From NCBI RefSeq assembly GCF_004342665.1, contig NZ_SMBY01000001.1, forward strand, positions 310,001 to 374,000: a stretch of 64,000 nucleotides of DNA, in the 5' to 3' direction. Below the pieces are notes generated by a model. That model saw nothing but the letters and a program-made list of their open reading frames with translations, searched no databases and was not told where the DNA came from. A program made the position numbers and the translations under genes. The stretch comes from Samsonia erythrinae. GTDB taxonomy: Bacteria > Pseudomonadota > Gammaproteobacteria > Enterobacterales > Enterobacteriaceae. Each line of letters opens with the position of its first letter. Position 1 is the first letter of the stretch. Shown here piece after piece: positions 11,638-20,342 of the stretch.

Positions 11638-13287
11638 ATGCGCTTTTCAGTAAAAGCTCTGGGATGTGCGATGGCGGTATCGCTGGCGATAACACCATTT
11701 ATGTCAATGGCTTGGGAAAAAGATAAAACGTACTCCATCACGATTTTGCATACCAATGACCATCATGGCCATTTCTGGCATAACGATCACGGCGAATATG
11801 GGTTGGCGGCGCAAAAAACGCTGGTCGATCAGATTCGTCAGGAAGTGGCCAGTAAAGGGGGGAGCGTGTTGTTGCTTTCCGGCGGTGATATCAATACTGG
11901 CGTGCCCGAATCCGATTTACAGGATGCAGAGCCGGATTTCCGCGGTATGAACATGGTGGGCTATGATGCCATGGCGCTCGGCAATCATGAATTCGATAAT
12001 CCGCTGTCCGTCCTGCGTCAGCAGGAGAAATGGGCGAAATTCCCGCTATTGTCGGCCAATATCTATCAAAAAAGTACCCAACAGCGTCTATTCAAACCTT
12101 ATGCGTTGTTTGACAGGCAAGGTGTAAAAATCGCGGTTATCGGGCTGACAACGGATGATACGGCCAAATTAGGCAATCCTGAATTTTTTACCGATATCGA
12201 ATTCCGCAATCCCGCGAAGGAAGCAGAGCAGGTTGTTGAACAATTGCGTAAGAGCGAACAGCCGGATGTGATTATCGCAGCGACGCATATGGGGCACTAT
12301 GACGATGGCAATCACGGCTCGAATGCGCCGGGCGATGTAGAAATGGCGCGCAGCCTGCCTGCTGGATATCTCGATATGATTGTTGGGGGGCACTCACAGG
12401 ATCCCGTCTGTATGGCGCAGGAAAATAAAAAACAGGTGGATTATGTGCCGGGCGCGCCTTGTGCTCCCGATCGGCAGAACGGGACGTGGATTGTTCAGGC
12501 GCATGAGTGGGGAAAATATGTGGGACGTGCGGATTTCACGTTCCGTTACGGCGAACTGAAGCTTGAGAATTATCAGCTCATTCCGGTCAACCTGAAGAAA
12601 AAAATTGAGAAAGACGGCAAAACCGAGCGTGTTTTCTATACGCATGAAATTACGCAGGATCCTGCTGTGATGAGCATGTTGACGCCGTTCCAGGAAAAAG
12701 GGCAGGCGCAATTAGGCGTCAAGATCGGCAGTGTGAAAGGCAAGCTGGAGGGCGATCGCAGTCAGGTGCGTTTCCGTCAAACCAATCTCGCGCGGGTATT
12801 GCTGTCGGCGCAGCTTGAGCGTGCCGGGGCCGACTTTGCCGTGATGAGCGGTGGTGGCGTGCGTGATTCCATTGAATCGGGCGATATCACCTATAAAGAT
12901 GTACTTAAGGTGCAACCGTTCGCTAATACGCTGGTTTACGTGGATATGTCAGGCCGCGATGTCGAGAAGTTTTTGACCGTTGCCGCGAATAAAAAGGTGG
13001 ATTCCGGCGCCTATGCGCAATTCCTCAACGTCAGTCTGACGGTGGACGAGCAGGGCGTGCGGGACGTGAAAATCAAAGGCGAACCGTTACAAGCCGATAA
13101 AGTTTACCGTATGGCGACGCTAAACTTTAATGCGATGGGCGGCGATGGCTACCCGCGCCTTGATACTCTGCCGGGCTATGTGAACACCGGTTTTGTAGAT
13201 GCTGAAGTATTGAAACAGTACATCGAGAAGCATTCGCCGCTGGATGCGGCAGCCTATGAACCGAAAGGCGAGATCGTTTATAAGTAA
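11638..13287 (+). CDS. ushA: Periplasmic UDP-sugar hydrolase / 5'-nucleotidase
   Basis: 549-residue exported enzyme that hydrolyses UDP-sugars and 5'-nucleotides in the periplasm so that the nucleoside can be taken up. A Sec signal peptide covers residues 1-25 (MRFSVKALGCAMAVSLAITPFMSMA). The N-terminal metallophosphatase domain shows the metal-binding motifs LHTNDHHGHFW, GGDINTG, ALGNHEFDNP and GGHSQDP; the C-terminal 5'-nucleotidase domain carries the MSGGGVRDSIESGDITYKD substrate-binding region. Length matches E. coli UshA. It is transcribed alone and ends at a strong terminator. Confidence 0.97.
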   Translation: MRFSVKALGCAMAVSLAITPFMSMAWEKDKTYSITILHTNDHHGHFWHNDHGEYGLAAQKTLVDQIRQEVASKGGSVLLLSGGDINTGVPESDLQDAEPDFRGMNMVGYDAMALGNHEFDNPLSVLRQQEKWAKFPLLSANIYQKSTQQRLFKPYALFDRQGVKIAVIGLTTDDTAKLGNPEFFTDIEFRNPAKEAEQVVEQLRKSEQPDVIIAATHMGHYDDGNHGSNAPGDVEMARSLPAGYLDMIVGGHSQDPVCMAQENKKQVDYVPGAPCAPDRQNGTWIVQAHEWGKYVGRADFTFRYGELKLENYQLIPVNLKKKIEKDGKTERVFYTHEITQDPAVMSMLTPFQEKGQAQLGVKIGSVKGKLEGDRSQVRFRQTNLARVLLSAQLERAGADFAVMSGGGVRDSIESGDITYKDVLKVQPFANTLVYVDMSGRDVEKFLTVAANKKVDSGAYAQFLNVSLTVDEQGVRDVKIKGEPLQADKVYRMATLNFNAMGGDGYPRLDTLPGYVNTGFVDAEVLKQYIEKHSPLDAAAYEPKGEIVYK

Positions 13288-13341
13288 CAAATCAGTGATG
13301 GCGGTTTTTAGCGATGTTCTTACCACTCGCCATCTTCCTCT

Positions 13342-13370
13342 GGCCGCGAATTTCGCGGCCTTTTATTTTT
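13342..13370 (+). terminator. Rho-independent terminator of ushA
   Basis: GGCCGCGA (13342-13349) pairs with TCGCGGCC (13353-13360) around ATT, followed by TTTTATTTTT. Confidence 0.93.
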
Positions 13371-13603
13371 GATGCGCCCGATATCTCTCCCACCACTCAT
13401 TGCGTCATTCTAACCGCTTAGCCCGCTATTCTACCGCCTACGCAAATACCCGCCCCACGCGCGCACGCGATGGCGTATCGTGCCGCCATAATCTTTTTAT
13501 CAGCAAGACGTGATGACCATGCCATCGCATCTTGCGTTACCCGCGTTCACCTTTCTACCGCTAAAAAATCAAATAACGATGATTTTAAATTGAAGGATGT
13601 CTT
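13371..13603 (+). other. Upstream region of btsT
   Basis: Noncoding; with the ushA terminator it makes a gap of just over 300 bases. It is GC-rich on the left (CGCGCGCACGCG) and AT-rich near the gene. The AAGGATG ribosome-binding site lies seven bases before the btsT ATG. E. coli btsT is activated by the BtsS/BtsR system and CRP; I could not identify either site with confidence. Confidence 0.5.
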
Positions 13604-15757
13604 ATGAAGAGCAGTACCATTCTTAAACACATCCCCTGGATGATTCTTGGGATCATAGGGGCAGCCTGCCTCGGCGTGGTTGCACTACGCCGCGGTGAGC
13701 ATATCAGTGCATTATGGATTATTGTCGCTTCTGTCGCCGTCTACCTCGTGGCTTACCGCTACTACAGTCTGTATATTGCGCAAAAAGTCATGCGGCTGGA
13801 TCCGACCAGAGCGACCCCGGCCGTTGTGAACAATGACGGTCTTAACTATGTGCCGACGAACCGCAACGTGCTGTTCGGGCACCATTTTGCCGCGATCGCC
13901 GGGGCGGGCCCGCTGGTTGGGCCGGTGCTGGCTGCGCAGGTCGGCTACTTGCCGGGCACCTTATGGCTGCTGGCCGGCGTGGTGTTGGCGGGGGCGGTAC
14001 AGGACTTCATGGTACTGTTTATCTCTACCCGTCGTAACGGCGCGTCGTTGGGCGAAATCGTCAAGAAAGAGCTGGGGCCTGTACCGGGCACGATTGCGCT
14101 GTTCGGCTGTTTCCTCATTATGATTATCATTCTGGCCGTGCTGGCGCTGATTGTGGTCAAAGCGCTGGCGGAAAGCCCGTGGGGCGTGTTTACCGTGTGC
14201 TCGACGGTGCCGATCGCGCTGTTTATGGGGATTTACATGCGCTTTATCCGTCCGGGTAAAGTGGGTGAAGTCTCGGTAATCGGTATCGTTCTGCTGGTGC
14301 TGGCGATTTGGTTCGGGGGCGTGGTTGCCCACGACCCGTACTGGGGCCCGGCGCTGACCTTCAAAGACACGACGATCACCTATACCCTGATCGGTTATGC
14401 CTTTGTCTCCGCACTGCTGCCGGTGTGGCTGATCCTGGCTCCGCGTGACTATCTGGCGACCTTCCTGAAGATCGGCGTGATCGTCGGTCTGGCGATTGGC
14501 ATCGTGATCCTGAATCCGGATCTGAAAATGCCGGCGGTAACGCAGTTTGTGGATGGCACCGGTCCGGTCTGGAAAGGTACGTTGTTCCCATTCCTGTTCA
14601 TTACTATCGCTTGTGGCGCCGTGTCGGGTTTCCATGCGCTGATCGCGTCGGGTACGACGCCGAAATTACTGGCTAACGAAAACGATGCGCGCTTCATCGG
14701 TTATGGCGCGATGCTGATGGAGTCCTTCGTCGCGGTGATGGCGCTGGTTGCGGCATCTATCATTGAACCGGGTCTGTACTTCGCGATGAATACCCCGCCG
14801 GCCGCGCTGGGGATTACGATGCCGGATCTGCACCGACTGGGCACCACGGATGCGCCGATGATTCTGTCACAGTTGCAGGACGTTTCTGCACACGCGGCGG
14901 CAACCGTTAGCGCCTGGGGTTTTGTGATTTCTCCCGAGCAGATTCTGCAAACGGCGAAAGACATCGGTGAACCTTCCGTTCTGAACCGTGCAGGCGGCGC
15001 GCCTACGCTGGCGGTGGGTATCGCACACGTGTTCCACCAGATCATTCCTAGCGCCGACATGGGCTTCTGGTATCACTTCGGTATTCTGTTTGAAGCGTTG
15101 TTCATTCTGACGGCGTTGGATGCGGGTACGCGTGCTGGTCGTTTCATGTTGCAGGATCTGTTGGGTAACTTCATTCCATTCCTGAAAAAAACCGACTCGC
15201 TGGTTGCGGGTATCATTGGTACGGCGGGCTGCGTCGGTCTATGGGGTTATCTGTTGTATCAGGGTGTCGTCGATCCGTTGGGCGGCGTGAAGAGCCTGTG
15301 GCCGCTGTTCGGTATCTCCAACCAGATGCTGGCGGCTGTGGCATTGGTGCTGGGTACGGTGATCCTGATTAAGATGAAGCGTGCACAGTACATTTGGGTC
15401 ACGCTGGTTCCGGCGATTTGGCTGCTGATCTGTACGACCTGGGCGCTGGGGCTGAAACTGTTCAGTGATAACCCGCAGTTGGAAGGTTTCTTCTACATGG
15501 CGAACATGTTCAAGGGCAAGATTGTGGAAGGTGGTGCCGATCTGAGTGCGCAGCAGATTGCGAACATGAATCATATCGTGACGAACAACTATACCAACGC
15601 GGGACTGAGTATCCTGTTCCTGATTGTGGTCTATAGCATCATCGCTTACGGTATCAAAGAGGCGCTGGCTGCACGTAAAGTGCCAGAACGCACCGATCAG
15701 GAAACGCCTTACGTGCCGGTTCCTGAAGGCGGCGTGAAAGTTTCTTCCGGCCACTAA
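13604..15757 (+). CDS. btsT: Pyruvate/H+ symporter BtsT (CstA family)
   Basis: 717-residue inner-membrane transporter of the carbon-starvation CstA family. It follows E. coli BtsT (YjiY), a high-affinity pyruvate/proton symporter, along its whole length, including the N-terminus KHIPWMILGIIGAACL and the C-terminal ETPYVPVPEGGVKVSS. It has about 18 hydrophobic segments, with family motifs GHHFAAIAGAGPLVGP and SGTTPKLL. The neighbours yjiX and yjiA are the same as in E. coli, which supports BtsT over the paralogue CstA; CstA has a shorter N-terminus and other neighbours. A strong terminator directly after the gene separates it from yjiX. Confidence 0.93.
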   Translation: MKSSTILKHIPWMILGIIGAACLGVVALRRGEHISALWIIVASVAVYLVAYRYYSLYIAQKVMRLDPTRATPAVVNNDGLNYVPTNRNVLFGHHFAAIAGAGPLVGPVLAAQVGYLPGTLWLLAGVVLAGAVQDFMVLFISTRRNGASLGEIVKKELGPVPGTIALFGCFLIMIIILAVLALIVVKALAESPWGVFTVCSTVPIALFMGIYMRFIRPGKVGEVSVIGIVLLVLAIWFGGVVAHDPYWGPALTFKDTTITYTLIGYAFVSALLPVWLILAPRDYLATFLKIGVIVGLAIGIVILNPDLKMPAVTQFVDGTGPVWKGTLFPFLFITIACGAVSGFHALIASGTTPKLLANENDARFIGYGAMLMESFVAVMALVAASIIEPGLYFAMNTPPAALGITMPDLHRLGTTDAPMILSQLQDVSAHAAATVSAWGFVISPEQILQTAKDIGEPSVLNRAGGAPTLAVGIAHVFHQIIPSADMGFWYHFGILFEALFILTALDAGTRAGRFMLQDLLGNFIPFLKKTDSLVAGIIGTAGCVGLWGYLLYQGVVDPLGGVKSLWPLFGISNQMLAAVALVLGTVILIKMKRAQYIWVTLVPAIWLLICTTWALGLKLFSDNPQLEGFFYMANMFKGKIVEGGADLSAQQIANMNHIVTNNYTNAGLSILFLIVVYSIIAYGIKEALAARKVPERTDQETPYVPVPEGGVKVSSGH

Positions 15758-15823
15758 GTTCTACACCCCGTCAGATTTTGCGAGACGGCTAACAAGGCCG
15801 AACGAGAAAGATGACGGGGACAG

Positions 15824-15863
15824 ATACCCTGTATAATGTATAACGTTATACGGGGTATTTTTT
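15824..15863 (+). terminator. Terminator (possible attenuator) between btsT and yjiX
   Basis: A 13-bp stem (15824-15836 with 15846-15858, one G-U pair) and a nine-base loop are followed by T6. It lies between two genes of one apparent operon, so it probably lowers yjiX-yjiA expression relative to btsT. Confidence 0.9.
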
Positions 15864-15901
15864 ATATCGCTGCTATCGCTGGCGATGGTCTGGAGGTAAT
15901 G

Positions 15902-16105
15902 ATGTTCGGCAATCTGGGAAAAGCAGGAAAATATTTGGGCCAGGCGGCGCGCATGCTGGTCGGTATGCCAGACTATGATACCTATGTTCAGCATATGCAG
16001 ACGAATCATCCGGATAAACCGGTGATGACGTATGAGGAATTCTTCCGCGAACGCCAGCAGGCGCGTTACGGCGGGGATGGCAAAGGCGGGATGCGTTGCT
16101 GTTAG
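15902..16105 (+). CDS. yjiX: YbdD/YjiX family small protein
   Basis: 67-residue protein of the DUF466 (YbdD/YjiX) family, which accompanies CstA-type transporters in many proteobacteria. It begins [16 protein letters not shown] and ends with the invariant GGMRCC di-cysteine tail; [21 protein letters not shown] is the family core. Two in-frame ATGs occur (15899 and 15902); the second sits five bases after GGAGG and is preferred. No biochemical role is established; position between the pyruvate transporter and a metallochaperone-type GTPase suggests a role in transporter activity. Confidence 0.93.
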   Translation: MFGNLGKAGKYLGQAARMLVGMPDYDTYVQHMQTNHPDKPVMTYEEFFRERQQARYGGDGKGGMRCC

Positions 16106-16120
16106 ACTTGGGAATCTGTT

Positions 16121-17104
16121 ATGACTCAATCTTTATCTGTTGCGGCTAAACCCGTGTATGTCACTATTCTGACCGGCTTTCTTGGCGCGGGGAAAACCAC
16201 GTTATTACGGCATATTCTCAATGCCGACCACGGTTATAAAATTGCCGTGATTGAAAACGAATTTGGCGAAGTGCCGATTGATCATACCTTGATCGGCGAA
16301 CGTGCCAGCCAGATCACGACCTTAAGCAACGGTTGCATCTGCTGTTCGCAGTCCAATGAGCTGGCTGATGCGCTGCTCGATTTGCTGGACGGTGTGGATA
16401 ACGGGACGCTGGATTTTGACCACGTAGTGATTGAATGCACCGGTATGGCCGATCCGGGGCCGGTGGCGCAGACGTTCTTCTCTCATGACGTTATCTGTGA
16501 ACGCTTTGTTTTAGACGGTATTATCACGTTAGTGGATGCCGTTCACGCGCAGCAGCAGCTCGATCAGTTTACCATCGCTCAATCGCAGATTGGCTATGCC
16601 GATCGGATCTTGCTAAGTAAAACCGATGTGGCCGGTGAGGATGAAGCGTTGGTGCAGCGTCTTCAGCGTATCAATGCGCGTGCGCCGATTTACCCTGTCG
16701 TCCACGGCGATATCGATCTGGACGTGCTGTTTAATATCAATGGTTTTATTCTCAACGACGAACTGGCCGTCAAAACGCCGGTGTTCCGTTTTATTGCCCC
16801 TGAGCAGAATAATGTGCACTCGATCGTTGTGTCTCTCGATAACGGCGTTGAGCTTCAGGCTGTTTCTGACGTGATGGAAAACCTGTTGCTGCAATTTTCC
16901 GATAATCTGCTGCGTTATAAAGGCATTCTGGCGATTCACGGTGATGAGCGCCGCCTCCTGTTTCAAGGCGTTCAGCGCCTATACAGCGCCGATTGGGACA
17001 GAGAATGGCAGCCTGATGAAGAAAGAAAGAGCGTGCTGGTGTTTATCGGGGTGGACTTACCTGAACAGGAGATCCGTGACGCTTTTGCCCGCCTGACGGC
17101 ATAG
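16121..17104 (+). CDS. yjiA: COG0523 (G3E) GTPase YjiA
   Basis: 327-residue P-loop GTPase of the COG0523 family, which includes CobW and zinc metallochaperones. It shows Walker A GFLGAGKTTLL near residues 19-29, the metal-binding CxCC motif NGCICCSQSNEL, a Walker B region with VIECTGMADPGPV, and SKTD as the guanine-specificity motif. The C-terminal CobW_C domain (about residues 220-325) ends in EIRDAFARL. E. coli YjiA binds zinc and GTP; the physiological client is unknown. It begins 15 bases after yjiX and should be cotranscribed with it. Confidence 0.93.
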   Translation: MTQSLSVAAKPVYVTILTGFLGAGKTTLLRHILNADHGYKIAVIENEFGEVPIDHTLIGERASQITTLSNGCICCSQSNELADALLDLLDGVDNGTLDFDHVVIECTGMADPGPVAQTFFSHDVICERFVLDGIITLVDAVHAQQQLDQFTIAQSQIGYADRILLSKTDVAGEDEALVQRLQRINARAPIYPVVHGDIDLDVLFNINGFILNDELAVKTPVFRFIAPEQNNVHSIVVSLDNGVELQAVSDVMENLLLQFSDNLLRYKGILAIHGDERRLLFQGVQRLYSADWDREWQPDEERKSVLVFIGVDLPEQEIRDAFARLTA

Positions 17105-17121
17105 TCCTGTTCCTCTCGTCT

Positions 17122-17143
17122 GTGCTGGCCGTTCGGCCAGCAC
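17122..17143 (+). terminator. Hairpin after yjiA
   Basis: GTGCTGGCC (17122-17130) pairs perfectly with GGCCAGCAC (17135-17143) around GTTC. There is no T-run, so it may be an RNA 3' end protector or a weak terminator. Confidence 0.5.
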
Positions 17144-17308
17144 GATCGTGGTTGTCTCGCCCCTTGCGATTCCTTAACTTGCTTGTGTTACGCGGCAGGT
17201 AACATTGTGCGATTGCACGAAAAAATCCCTACCATATGGTAATTATTACAGACACATCTAAAACGTGATCGTCTCTCGCTTTTTAATGGAATATCGGTGT
17301 TATTTTGT

Positions 17309-17323
17309 TGAAATGATATTTCA
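17309..17323 (+). promoter_or_regulatory. KdgR-type operator before the polygalacturonase gene
   Basis: TGAAATGATATTTCA is a perfect palindrome (TGAAAT-gat-ATTTCA) matching the core of the KdgR operator of pectinolytic enterobacteria. Its right edge lies 16 bases before the start codon, so bound KdgR would block transcription or elongation. Pectin breakdown products would relieve this. Confidence 0.8.
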
Positions 17324-17339
17324 TTTTATTGGGGTGACT

Positions 17340-18722
17340 ATGCGTAGTGGTCTTACTTTGTCGTTAATGGCTTCCTGCATTACAGTGGGGATTCACGTTG
17401 GTACGGTGCAAGCGGCTAGTTCAGTGAAATTTCCCGATAAAATTTGTGACGTAACGCAATACGGGGCTGAAGGGCACCGCCTACAGATCGCGCTCAATAC
17501 CCAGGCTTTTCAGAAAGCGATTGATGATTGCGCTGCGGCTGGCGGTGGGACGGTGCAGGTTCCCCGTGGTAACTATCTGGTCGATCCGCTGTTCCTGAAA
17601 AGTAACATCCGGCTAAATCTGGCCAAAGAGGCGACCATCGTCGCGTCGACCGAAGAGGCCGCGTATCGCGCAACGGAAAAAAACCGTTATGCGGAAGCGG
17701 AAAATGGCTGGCTTCCTTTTATCAGCATTGCCGATGCGCAGAACGTCGCCATAACGGGAGAAGGCACCATTGATGGGCAGGGCGCTGTCTGGTGGGAACG
17801 CTGGCGTGCGAATATCCGTGCCACCGGCAAAAAAGGGGGGACAGACCGCCCGCGTCTGATTTATATCAAAAACGCCAGTAACGTGTTGGTTGACGGTGTA
17901 ACGTTGACCCACTCTCCCAGCTTCCACGTCGTTATGCGCTACTCACAGGATGTGGATGTGAACGGTACCCGAATACTGTCGCCGTGGCATGCGCCGAATA
18001 CGGATGCCATCGATCCGATCGACAGCCAGAATATTCGCATCACCAATAACTATATCGACTGTAATGACGACCATATCGCGATAAAAGCCGAAAAACCGGA
18101 CAGCCGTTTCCCGAACGGCGTGGTGGATAACATCTATATTGCCAACAATATCCTGAAGCAAGGGCGCGGTATTTCCATCGGTAGTGAAACGTCCGGCGGC
18201 GTGAATAACGTGCTGGTTGAAAATAACCGGTTTGAAGGCTCGATGTACGGTATCCGAATCAAGACCTCGCGCGGTAAAGGCGGTGAGGTGAAAAATATCA
18301 TTTATCGCAATACTAAAATGGTGGATGTCGAAATCCCGCTGGTTTTTGCCGGCTACTATAAAGCCGCGCCGATTGTGCAGGCGGAGGTCGACAAGATGCT
18401 GGCCGAAGGCGGCTTTACGATGGGCGAACAGATTTATCCGCCGGATAGCGATCCTGCGCAGCCGTTTGATAAGTATAAGACGCCGCATTTTAGCAATGTG
18501 ACGATTGAAAACCTGGAATCGACCGGTAAAACCAAGGCGGCAGCGTACATTATCGGCGTGCCGGAAGCGCCGCTCAGTGGTTTCCACTTTGATAACGTGC
18601 GCATTGATGCGGAGAAAGGGATCCGCGTCAGGCATGCGGAACTGCAAACCAGCGGACTGACGGTTAATGTGAAACAAGGCCCGGTTATGCAGTTGGATAA
18701 GGGCGCTAAAGTCGATCGGTAA
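17340..18722 (+). CDS. GH28 polygalacturonase family protein, PehN-like
   Basis: 460-residue secreted GH28 enzyme that should attack polygalacturonan in plant cell walls. The ATG at 17340 follows GGGGTG and starts a signal peptide MRSGLTLSLMASCITVGIHVGTVQA (cut at about residue 25); an earlier in-frame start lacks a ribosome-binding site. GH28 motifs are NTD (220-222), NDD (242-244) and RIK (306-308). Motif III reads QGRGISIGSE, with Arg276 where the catalytic-region histidine (GHG) is usual. That fits PehN of Dickeya, described as a polygalacturonase homologue of low hydrolase activity, so I think this is pehN but leave the symbol empty. A KdgR-type operator lies just upstream. Confidence 0.88.
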   Translation: MRSGLTLSLMASCITVGIHVGTVQAASSVKFPDKICDVTQYGAEGHRLQIALNTQAFQKAIDDCAAAGGGTVQVPRGNYLVDPLFLKSNIRLNLAKEATIVASTEEAAYRATEKNRYAEAENGWLPFISIADAQNVAITGEGTIDGQGAVWWERWRANIRATGKKGGTDRPRLIYIKNASNVLVDGVTLTHSPSFHVVMRYSQDVDVNGTRILSPWHAPNTDAIDPIDSQNIRITNNYIDCNDDHIAIKAEKPDSRFPNGVVDNIYIANNILKQGRGISIGSETSGGVNNVLVENNRFEGSMYGIRIKTSRGKGGEVKNIIYRNTKMVDVEIPLVFAGYYKAAPIVQAEVDKMLAEGGFTMGEQIYPPDSDPAQPFDKYKTPHFSNVTIENLESTGKTKAAAYIIGVPEAPLSGFHFDNVRIDAEKGIRVRHAELQTSGLTVNVKQGPVMQLDKGAKVDR

Positions 18723-18730
18723 CCGATGAT

Positions 18731-18781
18731 GAAGCGGTAGCAGGGGACACACCGGCCGTGGCGTCCTCTGCTATCTGCTTC
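18731..18781. terminator. Imperfect long hairpin between convergent polygalacturonase gene and ybaK
   Basis: GAAGC..TAGCAG..GGAC on the left pairs with GTCC..CTGCTA..GCTTC on the right, with small interruptions. It sits between convergent genes and could terminate both; the T-tail is poor. Confidence 0.5.
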
Positions 18782-18826
18782 GTTTCATGATATCGCCGGG
18801 CAGGTTAACTCGCGTAATCGCGGGAA

Positions 18827-19306
18827 CTAGTCATGCTTGGCGATATCGGCAAAGGTAGCGCGCAGCAGGCGGGCAAGATCCTCCGCAGCCAGTTCGATGT
18901 CCAACCCGCGTTTTCCGCCGGAAATAAAAATAGTCGCGAACTCGCGCGCCGGTTCATCAATCACGGTCGGCAGCAGTTTCTTCTGTCCCAGCGGGCTGAT
19001 CCCCCCCACCAGATAGCCCGTCACGCGCTGAGCGATGGTTGGGTCGGCCATATCGGCTTTCTTGGCGGACAGCGCCCGTGCCACTTTTTTCAGATCCAGC
19101 ATCCCGGCGACCGGCGTGACGGCCACCGCGAGATTTTTTGCGTCGCCATTCAGCGAAACCAGCAGCGTTTTATAAACCTGTGCTTTATTCAGCCCCAGCT
19201 TTCTGGCCGCTTCCTCACCAAAATTCGTTTCGTCACTGTCGTGGTGATAGCTGTGTAGCGTGAAAGGGACGTTATTCTTTTCGAGCAGTTTGACTGCGGG
19301 TGTCAT
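18827..19306 (-). CDS. ybaK: Cys-tRNA(Pro)/Cys-tRNA(Cys) deacylase YbaK
   Basis: 159-residue trans-editing deacylase that clears mischarged Cys-tRNA(Pro) made by prolyl-tRNA synthetase. It is one compact YbaK/EbsC domain from [15 protein letters not shown] to the end, with the conserved KTLLV strand, the catalytic-pocket lysine in AQVYKTLLV and the [14 protein letters not shown] segment. Length equals that of E. coli YbaK. It lies 66 bases downstream of ybaP's 3' side on the same strand, the E. coli order. Confidence 0.96.
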   Translation of the reverse strand: MTPAVKLLEKNNVPFTLHSYHHDSDETNFGEEAARKLGLNKAQVYKTLLVSLNGDAKNLAVAVTPVAGMLDLKKVARALSAKKADMADPTIAQRVTGYLVGGISPLGQKKLLPTVIDEPAREFATIFISGGKRGLDIELAAEDLARLLRATFADIAKHD

Positions 19307-19372
19307 GATTTTACTGTCCTTAGCCCGGTGTGAGGGCCATCTTGCGGACGCCGTTGTGCGTCGGGTTATTCT

Positions 19373-20191
19373 TCATTCGCCGTCTGAACGCTTGTTTTTT
19401 AACAGCGAAGGTAAATTTTCATCGCCGTACAGATGCAGGGCCCCCACGGCGACAATGTAGTTGCCGGGAGGCAGCGCCTGAAGCTGTTGTTGCCAGCGGC
19501 GGTTACGCTGGCTCATCAGCAGATCGGTCATTTCATTGCCAAACGTTGCGGGGATATCCGGTTTATACTTGCCGGGTTTGCTATCCAGCCACCAGCTCAC
19601 CATGGTTTGCAATAGCCGCGCGTTGGTGCGCCAGTGCTTAATCGTGTCTTCCAGTAACGGCAGGCCGCCCTGCGGCAACTGCCGTAATAGGTCCACCTGC
19701 GTTTGCTGTCCTTCCAGTTCGATGATGTGAATGCCGTGAGATTTTGCCGCGTTAATCAACTGATAATCAATGCCGTAATCGGGACGTAGCCCCAGCAGTT
19801 GCGCCTGTCTTGCCTGCAACGTCAGCGCGGCTTGCCATGCCGGAAGCGTATCGATATTTTCCATCGGGAAAGCGAGCGAATGGCAGATGATCTGCAATTG
19901 CCGATAGTGTTCCGGGCTCAGACGCTGCGCGAGCGGTCGCTCGGCGTCGCTGTTGCCAAAGGGCGAGTGGGCGTCGGAAATATCGGCCTCGACGATAAGG
20001 GCCGTCGCGCGGCTGAGCTGTTGCAGCAAAGTATCGGGCAACGGCGACATTTGCTGGCTGCCCATATGAATGCTGCCCACCAGATGAAACTGGCGTGCGT
20101 TGGCAAGCTCAACGTCCATCGCGGGGTAGGCGTAAGCCAGTGGTGGGATAAAGCCAAGAAACGTCGCGATTCTACGCAGCAGTTGCCCCAT
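19373..20191 (-). CDS. ybaP: TraB/GumN family protein YbaP
   Basis: 272-residue protein of the TraB/PrgY/GumN family, related to metal-dependent peptidase-like (Tiki) folds. The family's two signature motifs are present: GSIHMGS near residue 40 and AVGALHLYG near the C-terminus; a third helix has the EADISD acidic segment. The N-terminus MGQLLRRIATFLGFIPPLAYAYP could be a signal peptide or anchor. RBS AGGAG lies eight bases before the ATG. Function unknown. In E. coli the small RNA ChiX is encoded between ybaP and ybaK; that gap is only 66 bases here and does not contain it. Confidence 0.93.
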   Translation of the reverse strand: MGQLLRRIATFLGFIPPLAYAYPAMDVELANARQFHLVGSIHMGSQQMSPLPDTLLQQLSRATALIVEADISDAHSPFGNSDAERPLAQRLSPEHYRQLQIICHSLAFPMENIDTLPAWQAALTLQARQAQLLGLRPDYGIDYQLINAAKSHGIHIIELEGQQTQVDLLRQLPQGGLPLLEDTIKHWRTNARLLQTMVSWWLDSKPGKYKPDIPATFGNEMTDLLMSQRNRRWQQQLQALPPGNYIVAVGALHLYGDENLPSLLKNKRSDGE

Positions 20192-20306
20192 GGTGTTGTC
20201 TCCTGATGTGAGACCGCTATGCTAAACGCTAGAGACAGAACAAGACAAGGCATACTGAGGGAGTGATGACGTGATGGCGTTGTCAGAAGCGAATGTGAAA
20301 GAAAGC

Positions 20307-20337
20307 GAGCGTCATCGTTGTTATGGCGATGACGCTC
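20307..20337 (-). terminator. Terminator of copA
   Basis: A perfect 11-bp stem, GAGCGTCATCG (20307-20317) with CGATGACGCTC (20327-20337), and a nine-base loop. On the minus strand it is followed by GCTTTCTTTC, a moderate T-tract, directly after the copA stop. Confidence 0.8.
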
Positions 20338-20342
20338 TGAGT

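Noticed and set aside
17190..17225. CRP site upstream of the polygalacturonase gene
   Set aside because: GTG and CAC half sites are present but their spacing is two bases short of the CRP consensus.
19307..19372. ChiX small RNA expected between ybaK and ybaP as in E. coli
   Set aside because: The gap is only 66 bases and has neither the ChiX seed nor its terminator.
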